NCBI RefSeq assembly: GCF_001690705.1
Contig: NZ_LZGK01000013.1
Span: 620,001 to 684,000, forward strand
From: Gilliamella sp. wkB178
Lineage (GTDB): Bacteria; Pseudomonadota; Gammaproteobacteria; Enterobacterales; Orbaceae
Direction of reading: 5' to 3'
DNA length: 64,000 nt
Positions within the stretch are counted from its first letter, which is position 1. Every line of letters begins with the position of its first letter. Positions 27,411 through 38,344 of this stretch are shown here, piece by piece. The notes beneath the pieces were generated by a model. That model worked only from the letters and a program-made list of their open reading frames with translations. It did no database searches and was not told where the DNA came from. Position numbers and translations under genes: made by a program.

Positions 27411-28277
27411 ATGATTTCCAGCATGACCGCCTATGCACGAAAAGAGTTAAATCAACCATGGGGGACTGCCTCTTGGGAATTACGTTCGGTTAATCAACGC
27501 TATTTAGAAACCTACATTCGTTTACCCGAACAATTCCGATCCCTTGAACCAATGATTCGTGAACGACTACGTAATCGTTTAACTCGCGGTAAAATTGAAT
27601 GTAATTTACGCTTTGAGTTAGATCCAGCGGCTCAACATCAACAGTTATCATTAAATATAGAATTGGCACAACAAATACTCAACGCTGCTGATTGGATTCG
27701 CACCGAATACCAAGCGGGCGAAATCAACCCTATAGATGTGTTGCGTTGGCCGGGAGTAATGTCGGCTAAAGAACAAAATCTTGATAGCATATCGCAAGAG
27801 ATCTTAGCCTTACTTGAAACTACTATCGATGAATTTATTGCCGTGCGTGAACGTGAAGGCAAAGCCTTGAGTGATTTAATTGTGCAGCGTTTACAAAGTA
27901 TTACCGAACAAGTAGACAAAATTCGTAACTGGATGCCGGAAATCCTTGAATGGCAAAAAGAACGACTCAAAAGTAAACTAGCGGAAGCCGATATTGAGCT
28001 GGATGATTCACGTTTGGAACAAGAAATTGTCATGGTGGCACAGCGCATAGATGTGGCAGAAGAGCTTGATCGCTTAATGACACATGTTAAAGAAACCTAC
28101 TCTATATTGAAAAAAAATGAGGCAGTAGGGCGCCGGCTTGATTTTATGATGCAAGAATTTAATCGCGAGTCTAATACCATTGCTTCCAAATCGATTAACG
28201 CTGATGTAACTGCAAGTGCAATTGAACTCAAAGTATTAATCGAACAAATTCGTGAGCAAGTACAAAACATAGAGTAA
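27411..28277 (+). CDS. yicC: YicC family endoribonuclease-like protein
   Basis: A 288-residue protein (E. coli YicC 287). It begins MISSMTAYARKELNQPWGTASWELRSVNQRYLE, a strong family signature, and ends with the DUF1732-type block GRRLDFMMQEFNRESNTIASKS. YicC has been linked to degradation of the small RNA RyhB, and family members have endoribonuclease activity. It is divergent from rph with about 137 bp between starts. A membrane transporter gene starts 2 bp after its stop, so the two are cotranscribed. Confidence 0.95.
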   Translation: MISSMTAYARKELNQPWGTASWELRSVNQRYLETYIRLPEQFRSLEPMIRERLRNRLTRGKIECNLRFELDPAAQHQQLSLNIELAQQILNAADWIRTEYQAGEINPIDVLRWPGVMSAKEQNLDSISQEILALLETTIDEFIAVREREGKALSDLIVQRLQSITEQVDKIRNWMPEILEWQKERLKSKLAEADIELDDSRLEQEIVMVAQRIDVAEELDRLMTHVKETYSILKKNEAVGRRLDFMMQEFNRESNTIASKSINADVTASAIELKVLIEQIREQVQNIE

Positions 28278-28279
28278 CT

Positions 28280-29173
28280 ATGCAACTCTTGCCAAGAACT
28301 TTAGGTATCCTTGCAGTAATATTAGCATCTGTGTTATGGGGTACAACGGGCACAGCGGCTACTTTTGCTCCTTCACTTTCACCATTACTCGTTGGAGCAG
28401 TTGCCATGGGTATTGGTGGGCTCCTGCAATGTTTATTGGCTTTAACGCAAATAGTTAAACAACGTCAATTATTAATCAAATACCGTAGCTTTCTTATTTT
28501 AGGTGCAGTGGCAGTGGCCATTTATCCATTAGCTTTTTATACATCTATGCGTTGGGCTGGTGTTACTATTGGTACCGTAGTTTCGATTGGCTCAGCACCA
28601 ATACTCTCTGTAATTATTGAGTATGTTAATCATGATTTTCGCCTCACTAAGCAATGGTTAATTGGCGCGATTTTAGGCATAGTAGGCATGTTATTGTTGG
28701 CGTTTGCAGATAATAATACAGAAACTATTGTCTATGAACATCTGTCCATGGGTATATTGTTAGGTTTAATTGCAGGATTAACTTACGCTGTATATTCTTG
28801 GTGTGCTCGACAATTGATGTTAAAAGGTATTGCGACCAAATCGGCTATGGGAGCAACATTTGGTTGTGGTGGTTTATTGTTAATGCCAATTGTAATATTA
28901 ATGGGCGCGCCATTATTTGAGTCAGTTACCAATCTTACTGTTGGCGTTTACATGGCTGCTATCCCCATGCTTCTTGGTTATTTATGTTATGGCTTTGGCC
29001 TGGCAAACATCCCAGCCAGTACTGCTACCACTATTACCCTTTTAGAACCCGTCATAGCTACTATCCTTGCCATATTCATTGTTGGTGAATCATTATCATT
29101 CATCGGTTGGTTGGGGATTTTATTGATTCTTATTTGTCTGATTTTTATAACTGTACCATTGAAAAGGCATTAG
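28280..29173 (+). CDS. EamA/DMT-family metabolite transporter
   Basis: A 297-residue inner-membrane protein with two EamA repeats and about ten predicted helices. Typical family blocks are ASVLWGTTGTAA in the first helix, PLAFYTSMRWAGVTIGTVVSIGSAP in repeat 1 and GFGLANIPASTATTITLLEPVIAT in repeat 2. EamA proteins export or import small metabolites such as amino acids or cysteine derivatives. The substrate here cannot be assigned. It starts 2 bp after the yicC stop and should be translated from the same mRNA. A hairpin at 29236-29269 follows. Confidence 0.82.
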   Translation: MQLLPRTLGILAVILASVLWGTTGTAATFAPSLSPLLVGAVAMGIGGLLQCLLALTQIVKQRQLLIKYRSFLILGAVAVAIYPLAFYTSMRWAGVTIGTVVSIGSAPILSVIIEYVNHDFRLTKQWLIGAILGIVGMLLLAFADNNTETIVYEHLSMGILLGLIAGLTYAVYSWCARQLMLKGIATKSAMGATFGCGGLLLMPIVILMGAPLFESVTNLTVGVYMAAIPMLLGYLCYGFGLANIPASTATTITLLEPVIATILAIFIVGESLSFIGWLGILLILICLIFITVPLKRH

Positions 29174-29235
29174 CAATGAAACAAATATTAATAGTAAATA
29201 TTATTGAATATTTATAAGGTTATCATTCACTAACG

Positions 29236-29269
29236 AAAAAAGGATCTTTTATACTAAATAAAAGATCCT
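29236..29269. terminator. Terminator between the EamA transporter and lipoprotein genes
   Basis: AGGATCTTTTAT and ATAAAAGATCCT form a perfect 12-bp stem. The minus-strand copy is followed by TTTTTT, so it best serves the lipoprotein gene. It may also stop plus-strand transcripts. Confidence 0.8.
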
Positions 29270-29323
29270 ATCTATTTGTGAGTTGTTTGTTGTCAAATTA
29301 TTTAAAATATGTATCAAGTAATA

Positions 29324-29722
29324 TTATTTAGCAAAAACACCTGAACGACTTTCACCTTCAGTTTCAGCATAAGTATATTTTTTGACTATATCATGCTCGT
29401 CAAATAAAATAGTTATTTCTTTTTTTGTATCGTTGGTGCCAGCTGCAAATATATTAACGATTGGCACAAAATTCACACCTTTAGCTTTCACTTTAACTAG
29501 AGTATATTTCCAAATTTCTAATCCTGATTCGGTAAATGTCGTTGAGTCTGGGGCACCGAACATATTTTCGATTTCAGCTTTAGATGTTACATTTTGGACA
29601 ATTTTCTGAGAAATTGTGTCCTTTGTTTCTGATCTGATTTTTTCATTACCAGAAGATCCACAACCAGCTAATGTTAAACTTAAAATAATTCCTAAAAATA
29701 TAGCTATGTGATTAAATTTCAT
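29324..29722 (-). CDS. Predicted lipoprotein with SmpA/OmlA-like fold
   Basis: A 132-residue secreted lipoprotein. The signal peptide ends in the lipobox LAGC with lipidated Cys21, followed by GSSGN, so no Asp at +2 and an outer-membrane destination is likely. The mature part resembles small BamE/SmpA-type domains: SKAEIENMFGAPDSTTFTESGLEIWKYT is the usual helix, 'GxP' turn and strand pattern. It is probably not BamE itself, since BamE has other signature residues and is shorter. No operon partner is visible. The function is unknown. Confidence 0.7.
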   Translation of the reverse strand: MKFNHIAIFLGIILSLTLAGCGSSGNEKIRSETKDTISQKIVQNVTSKAEIENMFGAPDSTTFTESGLEIWKYTLVKVKAKGVNFVPIVNIFAAGTNDTKKEITILFDEHDIVKKYTYAETEGESRSGVFAK

Positions 29723-29898
29723 TTACTATTCCTATGTAATTTGTTGATTATTTTTAATTTATTATTTGTATTTTCTCACATTGCTTTACGCAGTATAGTA
29801 TAATACTTATAAGTAGTCTATAATTAATAAAATGAAATTACTTATATAATTTATTTAGTTAGATAAATTATTTATCTAATAACTATTATAAAATAATA

Positions 29899-31287
29899 TC
29901 ATTTCGGATAATGCCGATACTTAATCGATTTGAAATACCAATATAGCACTGCATAAGCAATTCCAGATGCGAATAAATCTGAAATTGGCGATGAAAGCCA
30001 TACGCCATTGAGATCAAAAAATAATGGTAAAATATAGAGGGTTGGTAATAGGATTAAAATTTGTCTTGAAAGGCTTAACATAATAGATACTTTAGCCATA
30101 CCAATACATTGGAAGAAACTAGTTGTTACCATTTGAAAGCCAACAAAAGCAAACGCCAAAGTAGTATAACGTAACGCAATTGCAGAAATTTCGACTAAAT
30201 CTTCTTCTGAACTAAATGCTCTTACCAAGGTACTTGGTATAAAAAATCCAAGTATAAAACCTAGCGTGGTAATAATGGTGGCAATTTTGACGGCATAAAT
30301 AAATGTAGCTTTAACCCGAATAAAGTTTTTGGCTCCATAATTATAGCCAATAATAGGTTGCATACCTTGATTGATACCAATCACAATCATAATAATTAAT
30401 GTAATTAAACGGTTAGCATTTGAATATGCGGCAATGGCATCCTCACCCGCAATAGCCGATAATGGTGCATAGCGATTAAGTTGCCAGTTAATAAACACCA
30501 CTACAATAGAAGCGGCAATTTGCATTGAAAACGGTGACATACCTATGGACAAAATAGCTTTAATATAGGTGAAATTAAGTCTAAAGTTGTGCAAGTATAA
30601 TTTTATATTACTGTTTTTACTGATAAAATGTTGCATTACAAAAATAAAACTAATGAACATTGATAGTGTTGTTGCAAAAGCTGCCCCACGCATTCCCCAA
30701 CCAAAACCGATAATAAAAATCGGCGCTAAAATGATATTGGCTATCACACTAACAAACATGGTCACCATGGCTTTAAACGGGTAACCACTTGCACGCATCA
30801 TATTATTGTAGTTATAGGTTAAGGTTAGAAAGATGCTACCGGGTAAAAATACTTCTAAAAATTCACGGGCATAAATGTGATTCACTGGGCTGGAACCGAC
30901 AAAATGCAAAACCGGATCGACAAAATAAAATAATAGTGACAGTGTTAAGCCGCTTAATACTGCGGTTAACATAAATGAGGTGCCAGCGACTTTTTCCGCT
31001 TTATCATTTTCGCCCCGCCCCAGAAAAATAGAAATACGACTAGCGGAACCAATGCCAACGAGCATACCAATGCCTGCAGTAAAATTCATTACCGGTAATA
31101 TTAAACCAGCCCCACTTAGTGCTTCACGACCAATCCAGTGACCAATAAAAATACCATCGATAATATTATAAAGCGTATTCACAATGGTACCAATCACCGC
31201 CGGAAGCGCATATTGCCAAAACAGCGAACTGATTTTTTTATTTCTCAAATCATCATAAATATCGTGAGAGTGAGAGTTAGTTTTCAT
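29899..31287 (-). CDS. MATE-family multidrug efflux transporter
   Basis: A 462-residue, 12-helix antiporter with two MatE halves. The NTLYNIIDGIFIGHWIGREALSGAG block and GINQGMQPIIGYNYGAKNF near 290-310 put it in the MepA/DinF-like branch rather than the MdtK branch. It would export cationic drugs with Na+ or H+ exchange. The ATG at 31287 is preferred over the GTG at 31299, because TGGGAAT just upstream is the only ribosome site. Copy 3 of the dispersed repeat lies 23 bp before this ATG. The gene is divergent from yejK. About 180 bp of AT-rich DNA without features separates its neighbour lipoprotein. Confidence 0.85.
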   Translation of the reverse strand: MKTNSHSHDIYDDLRNKKISSLFWQYALPAVIGTIVNTLYNIIDGIFIGHWIGREALSGAGLILPVMNFTAGIGMLVGIGSASRISIFLGRGENDKAEKVAGTSFMLTAVLSGLTLSLLFYFVDPVLHFVGSSPVNHIYAREFLEVFLPGSIFLTLTYNYNNMMRASGYPFKAMVTMFVSVIANIILAPIFIIGFGWGMRGAAFATTLSMFISFIFVMQHFISKNSNIKLYLHNFRLNFTYIKAILSIGMSPFSMQIAASIVVVFINWQLNRYAPLSAIAGEDAIAAYSNANRLITLIIMIVIGINQGMQPIIGYNYGAKNFIRVKATFIYAVKIATIITTLGFILGFFIPSTLVRAFSSEEDLVEISAIALRYTTLAFAFVGFQMVTTSFFQCIGMAKVSIMLSLSRQILILLPTLYILPLFFDLNGVWLSSPISDLFASGIAYAVLYWYFKSIKYRHYPK

Positions 31288-31309
31288 TGTTATTCCCACA
31301 GTAAATAGT

Positions 31310-31350
31310 GTAAAAATGTTTCCTGAGAGGCATACGTTTCAGTATAAATT
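31310..31350 (+). repeat. Dispersed intergenic repeat, copy 3
   Basis: A ~41-bp copy, gtaaaaatgtttcctgagag then gcatacgtttcagtataaatt. It lies between the divergent MATE and yejK genes and is oriented relative to the MATE gene as copy 2 is to pbpC. Confidence 0.85.
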
Positions 31351-31467
31351 TATTGACTGTTTGTAATTAATTAGTCTAACAGACTTAATAATTGTTGATA
31401 GCACTTTTTCAGTGCTTTGATAAAATAGTATACAAATTACTATTAGGATGCAAACAGGAAAAAAACA

Positions 31468-32472
31468 ATGAGCGTACATATCGAAGAGGTTATTTTACAT
31501 AAATTAATTAGAAAAAGTGACACGGAAATAGAATTACAACTGCGTGACTCAATGCTAGGCAATCAACAATCTGTAGTCAACTTAATTGAGGATATTAATC
31601 GCGTATACAACAATAAAAGTAAGGCTTATGGGCTATTTAATAGTGAAAGTTTATTTGAACAATCTTTGAAAGAACTACGTTTGGGGAATCAAAATTTTTT
31701 AAATTTCAGCCAAGAATCAACTAAACAATTACGTAATCAATTGGCAAAATACCCTTTTGCTGAGGGTGGCACGGTAATATTTTGCCATTATCGCTACTTA
31801 GCGGTCGAATATTTAATTATAGCGGTACTTAATAGCTGCGCAAGTATGTTGGTTAATGATCAACTTGACATCACTGAAACTCAATATTTAGATATTGATC
31901 ATGCCGATATTATAGCTCGCATTGACATTACTGAATGGGAAACTGATCCGCAATCCAAACGTTATTTAACTTTTTTAAAGGGCAGGGTTGGGCGTAAAGT
32001 TTCCGACTTTTTTATGGATTATTTATGGGCGAGTGAAGGGTTAGACGCGAAAGCGCAAAATAAAACTTTAGTCAAAGCGGTGGATGATTATTGCCAAGAA
32101 ATGCAATTTGATAAACAAGATAAAACAAGTACGCGTGAAAATGTTTATCAGTACTGTCAAGGGCAATTACAAGTTGGTGAAGAAATTGAATTAAAAAACC
32201 TAGCCAATGAATTACCCTCCACAGCTAATAATAATTTTATCGATTTTGTTAAAAATAATGATTATGACTTAGAAGAAACCTTCCCGGTTGATCGTAGTGC
32301 GTTACGGCAACTGAAAAAATTTTCTGGCAGTGGAGGGGGCTTAACTTTAAGTTTTGATTCTGATTTATTAGGTGAACGTATTCAGTGGGATCCGCAAACT
32401 GACTCATTAGTAATTAAGGGGGTACCACCTAATTTACGTGATCAACTACAACGAAATACTAGTGCAAATTAA
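31468..32472 (+). CDS. yejK: Nucleoid-associated protein YejK (NdpA)
   Basis: A 334-residue cytoplasmic protein, almost the same length as E. coli YejK (335). It begins [21 protein letters not shown] and contains the conserved [19 protein letters not shown] and [21 protein letters not shown] blocks. YejK was isolated from nucleoids and binds DNA; its exact role is not settled. nfo follows after 18 bp on the same strand, so the two are probably cotranscribed. An AGGA site lies upstream of the ATG. Confidence 0.93.
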   Translation: MSVHIEEVILHKLIRKSDTEIELQLRDSMLGNQQSVVNLIEDINRVYNNKSKAYGLFNSESLFEQSLKELRLGNQNFLNFSQESTKQLRNQLAKYPFAEGGTVIFCHYRYLAVEYLIIAVLNSCASMLVNDQLDITETQYLDIDHADIIARIDITEWETDPQSKRYLTFLKGRVGRKVSDFFMDYLWASEGLDAKAQNKTLVKAVDDYCQEMQFDKQDKTSTRENVYQYCQGQLQVGEEIELKNLANELPSTANNNFIDFVKNNDYDLEETFPVDRSALRQLKKFSGSGGGLTLSFDSDLLGERIQWDPQTDSLVIKGVPPNLRDQLQRNTSAN

Positions 32473-32490
32473 TTCTTTGGGAGCATAAAA

Positions 32491-33336
32491 ATGAAATATA
32501 TTGGCGCACATGTGAGTGCCGCTGGGGGCGTTGATAATGCACCCATTAATGCCTATCAAATTGGCGCAACGGCGTTTGCTTTATTTACTAAAAATCAACG
32601 CCAATGGCATGCAAAACCATTAGAAGCAGCAGTTATTGATAGTTTTCATAAGCGTTGTGAAAAATATGGTTTTACCAGCAAGAAGATTTTACCGCACGAC
32701 AGCTACCTTATTAATTTAGGTCACCCTGAAAGTGAATTACTCAACAAATCGCGTGCCGCGTTTTTAGATGAAATGCAACGTTGTGAGCAACTTGGCTTAA
32801 CTCTGTTAAATTTTCACCCTGGTAGTTATTTACAACAAATTTCGGTGGATGATTGTTTAACTCGCATTGCCGAATCGATTAATATTACCTTAGGTAAAAC
32901 TAAAAATGTGGTGGCAGTGATAGAAAATACTGCCGGACAAGGTTCTAACTTAGGTTATAAATTTGAACATTTAGCCCAAATTATTGATAAAGTAGAAGAT
33001 AAAAGTCGAGTAGGCGTATGCATTGATACTTGTCATGCTTTTGCTGCCGGTTATGATTTGCGTACCGAAAAGGCGTGTCAGCAGACTTTTGCCGAATTCG
33101 AAAAAATTGTAGGTTTTCAATATTTAAGAGGTATGCATTTAAATGATGCCAAAAGTGAATTAGCTAGTCATGTCGATCGCCATGATAGTCTAGGCAAAGG
33201 TAAAATTGGCGAAACTGCCTTTAAATATATTATGCGTGACCCAAGAATCGACGAAATACCTCTCATCCTTGAAACTATCAATCCTGACATCTGGGCACAA
33301 GAAATTGCATGGTTAAAGGAACAAGGTAAAAACTAA
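32491..33336 (+). CDS. nfo: Endonuclease IV (AP endonuclease)
   Basis: A 281-residue TIM-barrel AP endonuclease (E. coli Nfo 285). It cuts DNA 5' of abasic sites in base-excision repair using three Zn2+. Metal-ligand regions are visible: NFHPGSYL (His), [14 protein letters not shown] (Glu), [15 protein letters not shown] (Asp and His), GMHLNDAK (His), [10 protein letters not shown] (Asp and His) and LILETI (Glu). All are intact. It follows yejK by 18 bp and ends near the convergent yccS. Confidence 0.96.
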   Translation: MKYIGAHVSAAGGVDNAPINAYQIGATAFALFTKNQRQWHAKPLEAAVIDSFHKRCEKYGFTSKKILPHDSYLINLGHPESELLNKSRAAFLDEMQRCEQLGLTLLNFHPGSYLQQISVDDCLTRIAESINITLGKTKNVVAVIENTAGQGSNLGYKFEHLAQIIDKVEDKSRVGVCIDTCHAFAAGYDLRTEKACQQTFAEFEKIVGFQYLRGMHLNDAKSELASHVDRHDSLGKGKIGETAFKYIMRDPRIDEIPLILETINPDIWAQEIAWLKEQGKN

Positions 33337-33401
33337 TAACTAAAATTCAGAATTCCGCACTTAAATTTTACCCAAGGGCGGAATAAACCAAAATTACCTT
33401 T

Positions 33402-35546
33402 CTAGTTAGATTCATCTATTAGAACCGAAATTAAACTTATGAATTCAGGCAAAATGGCTAAAATTAAAGCTAATTGTTGCATAACTAATAGATCATTATT
33501 AGCTTGTTCATCATTTGTAGGTAATGTTTCGATATAATCAGCTACGGATTTTTTTATTGATGAATAATCGGCAGTGATTTTTTTATCACTTAATATATTA
33601 ATAATGTAAACCGAAAGATCATCAAATAACTCAAGGGTATGATTAGTGATAGTCTTATCACGGTGAGCCCCTAAAGTGGAAAGGTAACTAATAAGTGTGT
33701 GATTAAGCGTTAATAACCGAAAGCCTTGATTGATTAAGTCAGGATTGACATGCGGTTCTTTGGTCATCACACTAATTAATGAAGACAAATCAGCATTACT
33801 ATCATGTGCAGCGCGTCTTGCTAAACGGTATTGAGGATCATTATTTTTACCAGTTAAATATTGTTGCCCGATTGCCGCTAAATAGTGGCTATCATCATGA
33901 CAGGCGCGATCAATTAGTTTAGGTATATTTCTAAATTTCCAGTCAGGCCATATAAAACTAACGGCAAACCAAGCAATAAAACAACCAATTAATGTGGCAA
34001 TAATGCGTGAAATTGCCACCTCAACACTACTTTCACCGATTAAACTAAAGCTAAAAAATACTAATAAAGTAATAAAAGCGGTGGCATAAGCATATTGCGA
34101 ATTTTTAAATAGAAAAAATAACCAACCAGTGATAATAATTAATACTAACTGGGCTAGGATACTCGGGAATAAATAAGTTAGTGGCAATCCCACTATAATC
34201 CCTAAGATGGTACCAATCACCCGTAAACTTAACCGATGTTTTGTAGTTGAATAGTTGGGTTGGCAAACAAATAAGCTAGTTAAAATAATCCAGTAACCAT
34301 GTGCTAGTGAAGAAAAGTGAATAATTGTATACCCTACTAAAAACACTAAACTCATTCGAATAGCATGCCGGAATAATGCTGATTTCACTGTTAAATTTTT
34401 CTTTATTTTAGCAAAAATATCGTAAAAACTTGTAAGTTCATCATCCACTAATTGGTTATTTTCTTGCTGTTGGGATAAATGTTGTTCCGTATCTATATTA
34501 GCTAACAGCAAATCGATAGCCAGTAAATTTTGGTGAAGATTCTGCAATGATTTTACTAATAACACGGTAGATTTATCGTTACTTTGATATTGATTTATAG
34601 CTTCTTCTAGATAACTAAAATAACGAGTAAATAATGGATCATGTTGATAAGTTTGATTTAACTTAATGGATAAGGCTAATTTAGCACAGGCTTTGGCTTG
34701 TAGGTTTATAATTCGTGCAAAACGAAACAAAATATCACTGTGCTTAAAATGCTGACTTAGCGCTTGATAATCGCCATGCGCGGAATTAGCTCGTTCATGG
34801 ATATCTTGCGCCACAAAATAATAACTAAGCAGTTTCCTAATATAGGCTTGGCCACGATAACTTTTTAGTCGATTAAATAGTGAGCGTTTAGTTTGATTAA
34901 AGGCATTGATTAATTGATTATTACTATCGGTTAATTGTAATGTTTGTTTGCTAAAACCGTTGGTTTCGTCCGGATCGAACATAGCCGCTTTAGCATCGAG
35001 ATATTGAGCTAATTTAATAAAACAGTTGGATAATGTTTGTTGTGTGGTACGGATAGGTTGAATAATCGACTCAATCAACGACACTAAATTATACCAAAGA
35101 GCGCCCACTAATAAAAAATATGGCAAGGTATAATTATCAGTATATAAATTATGCCCAAGCATGGTATAGGCGGCAATTAATAACGAACCAAAAGCTACTA
35201 CGCCATAACGTTGCCCAAGCGCACCTAACATAATAAAAATAAAGGTCGAGCTAACTAATCCCACCATAAACAACGGTGGATAGTCAAACAATAACTCAAC
35301 AGAAAAAGTAGCGATAGCGAAACAAATTAAGGTAAAGACTATGTTAATACAACGGCTTAATAATCTAGTGTCAATTTCGGTTAACCCTGCAGCCACGACA
35401 CCTAATGTCAGTGGAATTACTAAATCAATTCGACCAAAATACCATGGCACTATGGTAGAACCCATAAGGCTAATTAATATACGAATACTAAATAGTAGAT
35501 TACTACTATAAAAAACTTTACGTAAAGTTAGGATAAGAGGCTGCAC
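33402..35546 (-). CDS. yccS: YccS/YhfK-family inner-membrane protein (FUSC superfamily)
   Basis: A 714-residue protein (E. coli YccS 717). It has two membrane blocks, about 20-150 and 395-530, each with several helices, separated and followed by soluble helical regions. The C-terminal block carries the typical GYWIILTSLFVCQPNYSTTKHRLSLRVIGTILG signature of FUSC-type proteins related to aromatic-acid exporters such as AaeB. The transported substrate is unknown. It is divergent from grxD across 266 bp, and convergent with nfo. Confidence 0.88.
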   Translation of the reverse strand: MQPLILTLRKVFYSSNLLFSIRILISLMGSTIVPWYFGRIDLVIPLTLGVVAAGLTEIDTRLLSRCINIVFTLICFAIATFSVELLFDYPPLFMVGLVSSTFIFIMLGALGQRYGVVAFGSLLIAAYTMLGHNLYTDNYTLPYFLLVGALWYNLVSLIESIIQPIRTTQQTLSNCFIKLAQYLDAKAAMFDPDETNGFSKQTLQLTDSNNQLINAFNQTKRSLFNRLKSYRGQAYIRKLLSYYFVAQDIHERANSAHGDYQALSQHFKHSDILFRFARIINLQAKACAKLALSIKLNQTYQHDPLFTRYFSYLEEAINQYQSNDKSTVLLVKSLQNLHQNLLAIDLLLANIDTEQHLSQQQENNQLVDDELTSFYDIFAKIKKNLTVKSALFRHAIRMSLVFLVGYTIIHFSSLAHGYWIILTSLFVCQPNYSTTKHRLSLRVIGTILGIIVGLPLTYLFPSILAQLVLIIITGWLFFLFKNSQYAYATAFITLLVFFSFSLIGESSVEVAISRIIATLIGCFIAWFAVSFIWPDWKFRNIPKLIDRACHDDSHYLAAIGQQYLTGKNNDPQYRLARRAAHDSNADLSSLISVMTKEPHVNPDLINQGFRLLTLNHTLISYLSTLGAHRDKTITNHTLELFDDLSVYIINILSDKKITADYSSIKKSVADYIETLPTNDEQANNDLLVMQQLALILAILPEFISLISVLIDESN

Positions 35547-35812
35547 GTTGTTTCAGATTAGGTGTTAGTTAAACATAATAATATGTTAGCCATTATAACG
35601 TAATTGCAAATAAAAGAGTAAATAGTCTATTTTTTTATAATGATAAATTAATCTCATTTAGTCAAAAATATATGGTTAGATTCTATATCTATTGTTCTTT
35701 GTTAGTAATTTTATGTTAATAATAAAATATTATGTTATAGCAGTAGGAACGGCATTAAATCTACGTTAGAATAATCACCATTAACGATCTAGATCACAAA
35801 GGAATTAAGCGT

Positions 35813-36151
35813 ATGACTACCGAAATGACCACTCTTGATAAAATTAAAAGACAAATTGCTGAAAATCCAATAATTCTATATATGAAAGGTTCTCCAAAAT
35901 TGCCAAGCTGTGGTTTTTCGGCACAAGCGGTGCAAGTATTATCTCAATGTGGTGAACAGTTCGCATATGTTGATATTCTACAAAACCCTGATATCCGTGC
36001 CGAATTACCAAAATTTGCTAATTGGCCGACTTTTCCGCAATTGTGGGTGGAAGGTGAGTTAATTGGTGGTTGCGATATTATGTTAGAAATGTTTCAAGCT
36101 GGCGAACTACAAACATTAATTAGACAAACAGCAGCCAAACATAAAGCCTAA
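35813..36151 (+). CDS. grxD: Monothiol glutaredoxin 4
   Basis: A 112-residue monothiol glutaredoxin (E. coli GrxD 115) with the CGFS active site at Cys33-Ser36. FPQLWVEGELIGGCDI near 75-90 is the glutathione-binding region. It forms [2Fe-2S] clusters, usually with BolA-type partners, and passes them to target proteins. An AAGGAAT ribosome site precedes the ATG. It neighbours rnt in convergent orientation, as the two genes neighbour in E. coli. Confidence 0.95.
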   Translation: MTTEMTTLDKIKRQIAENPIILYMKGSPKLPSCGFSAQAVQVLSQCGEQFAYVDILQNPDIRAELPKFANWPTFPQLWVEGELIGGCDIMLEMFQAGELQTLIRQTAAKHKA

Positions 36152-36212
36152 CTCTATATAAGCGTAATAAAGTAAGCGTGTGAAAGAAATAACACGCTTA
36201 CTGAACTAGATT

Positions 36213-36872
36213 TTACTCATCATCTAATTCCATCTTATTTGGCGTATTTGCTATAGCTAATGGCCAACCGCCTAATCGTTTAAAACGATTGACGATTTCA
36301 CAAAATAAAATAGCTGTTTTTTCTGTATCATATAAAGCTGAATGAGCTTGTTTGTGATCAAAAGGAATGTTTGCAACATCGCATGCTTTGGCCAGTACAG
36401 TCTGCCCAAAAACTAAGCCACTAAGTGACGCCGTATCGAAAGTGGCAAAAGGGTGAAAAGGGTTACGTTTTATGCCAGCACGTTCGGCCGCAGTCATTAA
36501 AAAGCTGTGATCAAAATGGGCATTATGTGCCACAATAATTGCACGATTACAATCATTAGCTTTTATGCCGGTTCGTACTATTTTGAATATTTCTTCCAAC
36601 GCGCATTTTTCATCAACTGCACTCCGTAAGGGATTATCCGGATCAATACCATTGAAGGCTAAAGCAGAAGGTTCTAAAATGGCATTGGTAAATGGATTTA
36701 CATTAAACTGCAAACTTTCATCTGGTTCAAGCCAGCCATTTTCATCCATTTTTAAAGTAATAGCAGCAATTTCTAGAATAGCATTGAGTTTTGGGTCAAA
36801 ACCAGAGGTTTCAATATCAATTACCACTGGATAAAAACCACGAAAGCGTTCACATAATTTAGCGTTTGGCAC
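36213..36872 (-). CDS. rnt: Ribonuclease T
   Basis: A 219-residue DEDD-type 3'-5' exoribonuclease (E. coli 215) that trims tRNA 3' ends and matures 5S and 23S rRNA. Exo I is [11 protein letters not shown] (Asp19, Glu21). Exo II is around [12 protein letters not shown]. Exo III is [16 protein letters not shown] with the catalytic His and Asp. The N-terminal [12 protein letters not shown] is the normal family start. It acts as a dimer on RNA ends. Convergent grxD ends about 60 bp away. The 228-bp gap to fbp holds one hairpin. Confidence 0.95.
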   Translation of the reverse strand: MPNAKLCERFRGFYPVVIDIETSGFDPKLNAILEIAAITLKMDENGWLEPDESLQFNVNPFTNAILEPSALAFNGIDPDNPLRSAVDEKCALEEIFKIVRTGIKANDCNRAIIVAHNAHFDHSFLMTAAERAGIKRNPFHPFATFDTASLSGLVFGQTVLAKACDVANIPFDHKQAHSALYDTEKTAILFCEIVNRFKRLGGWPLAIANTPNKMELDDE

Positions 36873-37065
36873 AATAATTTATCTTATATAGTAAAATGAG
36901 GCATATTATGCCAGTTTTTAAATTATTAACCTAGTTTTCTCTGTTTAAATTGTTGTTAAACAATGCTATTTAGCTTTTAATTATGATTAATTGGCAGTAG
37001 TAATAACATTATTTTAGAGAATTATTGATATTGATAATCAACTAATAGGTTATTAGTTACGATTT

Positions 37066-37090
37066 ACTGCCGATATTAGCTATCGGCAGT
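37066..37090 (-). terminator. Hairpin after fbp
   Basis: ACTGCCGATA and TATCGGCAGT form a perfect 10-bp stem just past the fbp stop. The following bases are not U-rich, so terminator strength is doubtful; it may instead protect the mRNA end. Confidence 0.5.
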
Positions 37091-37100
37091 ACAGAAGTTA

Positions 37101-38102
37101 TTAATCTTGATTTTCAGCCATAAAGCGATCAGCATCATCAACCATAGCTTTGACACCAACAAAATAAGGAGTACGTTGATGTAATTGCTGTGGTTGAATG
37201 TCTAAAATTCGTCTAAAGCCATCAGTCGCTTTACCACCAGCTTGTTCGGCTAACAAAGCCATAGGATTGGCTTCATAAAGTAAGCGTAATTTCCCATTTG
37301 GGTATTGGGCAGTACTCGGATAAATGTAGATGCCACCTTTAAGTAAATTACGATGAAAATCTGCTACCAATGAGCCGATATAACGCGAAGTATAAGGTCG
37401 ATGAGTAGCTTTATCTTCTTCTTGACAATATTTGATATATTTTTTTACCCCTTTAGGGAACTTAGTATAATAACCTTCGTTAATCGAATAAGTGGTTCCA
37501 GATTGTGGAAATTGTAGATTCTCACGCGCTAAGCAAAACACACCGATAGAAGGATCATAAGTAAAGGCATTGACGCCGCAACCTGTAGTATAGACCAACA
37601 TAGTTGATGAACCATAAATAATGTAACCAGCCGCTACTTGTTTATGTCCCGGTTGCATAAAATCTTGCTCTGTTACCGGTGTACCGATTTTAGTGATGCG
37701 ATGATAGATGGAAAAAATAGTCCCCACCGATACATTAACATCAATGTTAGATGAACCATCGAGCGGATCCATAAGTACCACATATTTGCCTTCGGTAGCG
37801 CGATCTTTGCCGAAAATAACCAGATTATCTTCTTCTTCGGAAGCTATACCGGCAATGACTCCACGAGCTTCAAGGGCAGCTTTGAGTGTTTCATTAGCAA
37901 ACACATCTAGTTTCATCTGTTTTTCACCCTGAACATTTGAGGACCCATTTTCACCTAAAATGTCAATTAATCCGGCTTTATTAATGTCGCGATTAATAAT
38001 TTTGGCTCCAAGTTTAATGGCCGAGATTAAAGCAGTTAGTTCCCCAGTTGCATGAGGAAATTCACTTTGTTTTTCAATAATAAATTCACCAAGAGTTTTC
38101 AT
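37101..38102 (-). CDS. fbp: Fructose-1,6-bisphosphatase class I
   Basis: A 333-residue gluconeogenic phosphatase (E. coli Fbp 332). The metal-binding motif [22 protein letters not shown] lies near 112-133, after the EEEDN block. [26 protein letters not shown] and [20 protein letters not shown] form the substrate-binding region. It hydrolyses fructose-1,6-bisphosphate to fructose-6-phosphate, which also feeds the transketolase and transaldolase genes further along the window. The gene is monocistronic and divergent from ybgI over 242 bp. Confidence 0.97.
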   Translation of the reverse strand: MKTLGEFIIEKQSEFPHATGELTALISAIKLGAKIINRDINKAGLIDILGENGSSNVQGEKQMKLDVFANETLKAALEARGVIAGIASEEEDNLVIFGKDRATEGKYVVLMDPLDGSSNIDVNVSVGTIFSIYHRITKIGTPVTEQDFMQPGHKQVAAGYIIYGSSTMLVYTTGCGVNAFTYDPSIGVFCLARENLQFPQSGTTYSINEGYYTKFPKGVKKYIKYCQEEDKATHRPYTSRYIGSLVADFHRNLLKGGIYIYPSTAQYPNGKLRLLYEANPMALLAEQAGGKATDGFRRILDIQPQQLHQRTPYFVGVKAMVDDADRFMAENQD

Positions 38103-38344
38103 TAAATATTAATCCTTTATTGAATTGCTATGAGGGTATGTAATTTTGATTTATGAACTATTTATTAAGCTATTTCATGAGTAAACTTTCTACAATATAC
38201 GTGAGTTAATTTAAGAAAGCGACTATAATTATGCATTACTGAATTAGTTTTTTGCGTGAAAAAAGTTTTGCCATTTATAAAAATAATTTAGCGTAAGTAA
38301 ATTTCAGTTTAGTAATACTTTTAAGTAGAAATGGAGAAATAACT

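Noticed and set aside
29899-31287. Could the MATE gene, lipoprotein and repeat form a defence or resistance island?
   Set aside because: They are flanked by core genes, with no mobility genes and unremarkable base composition by eye.
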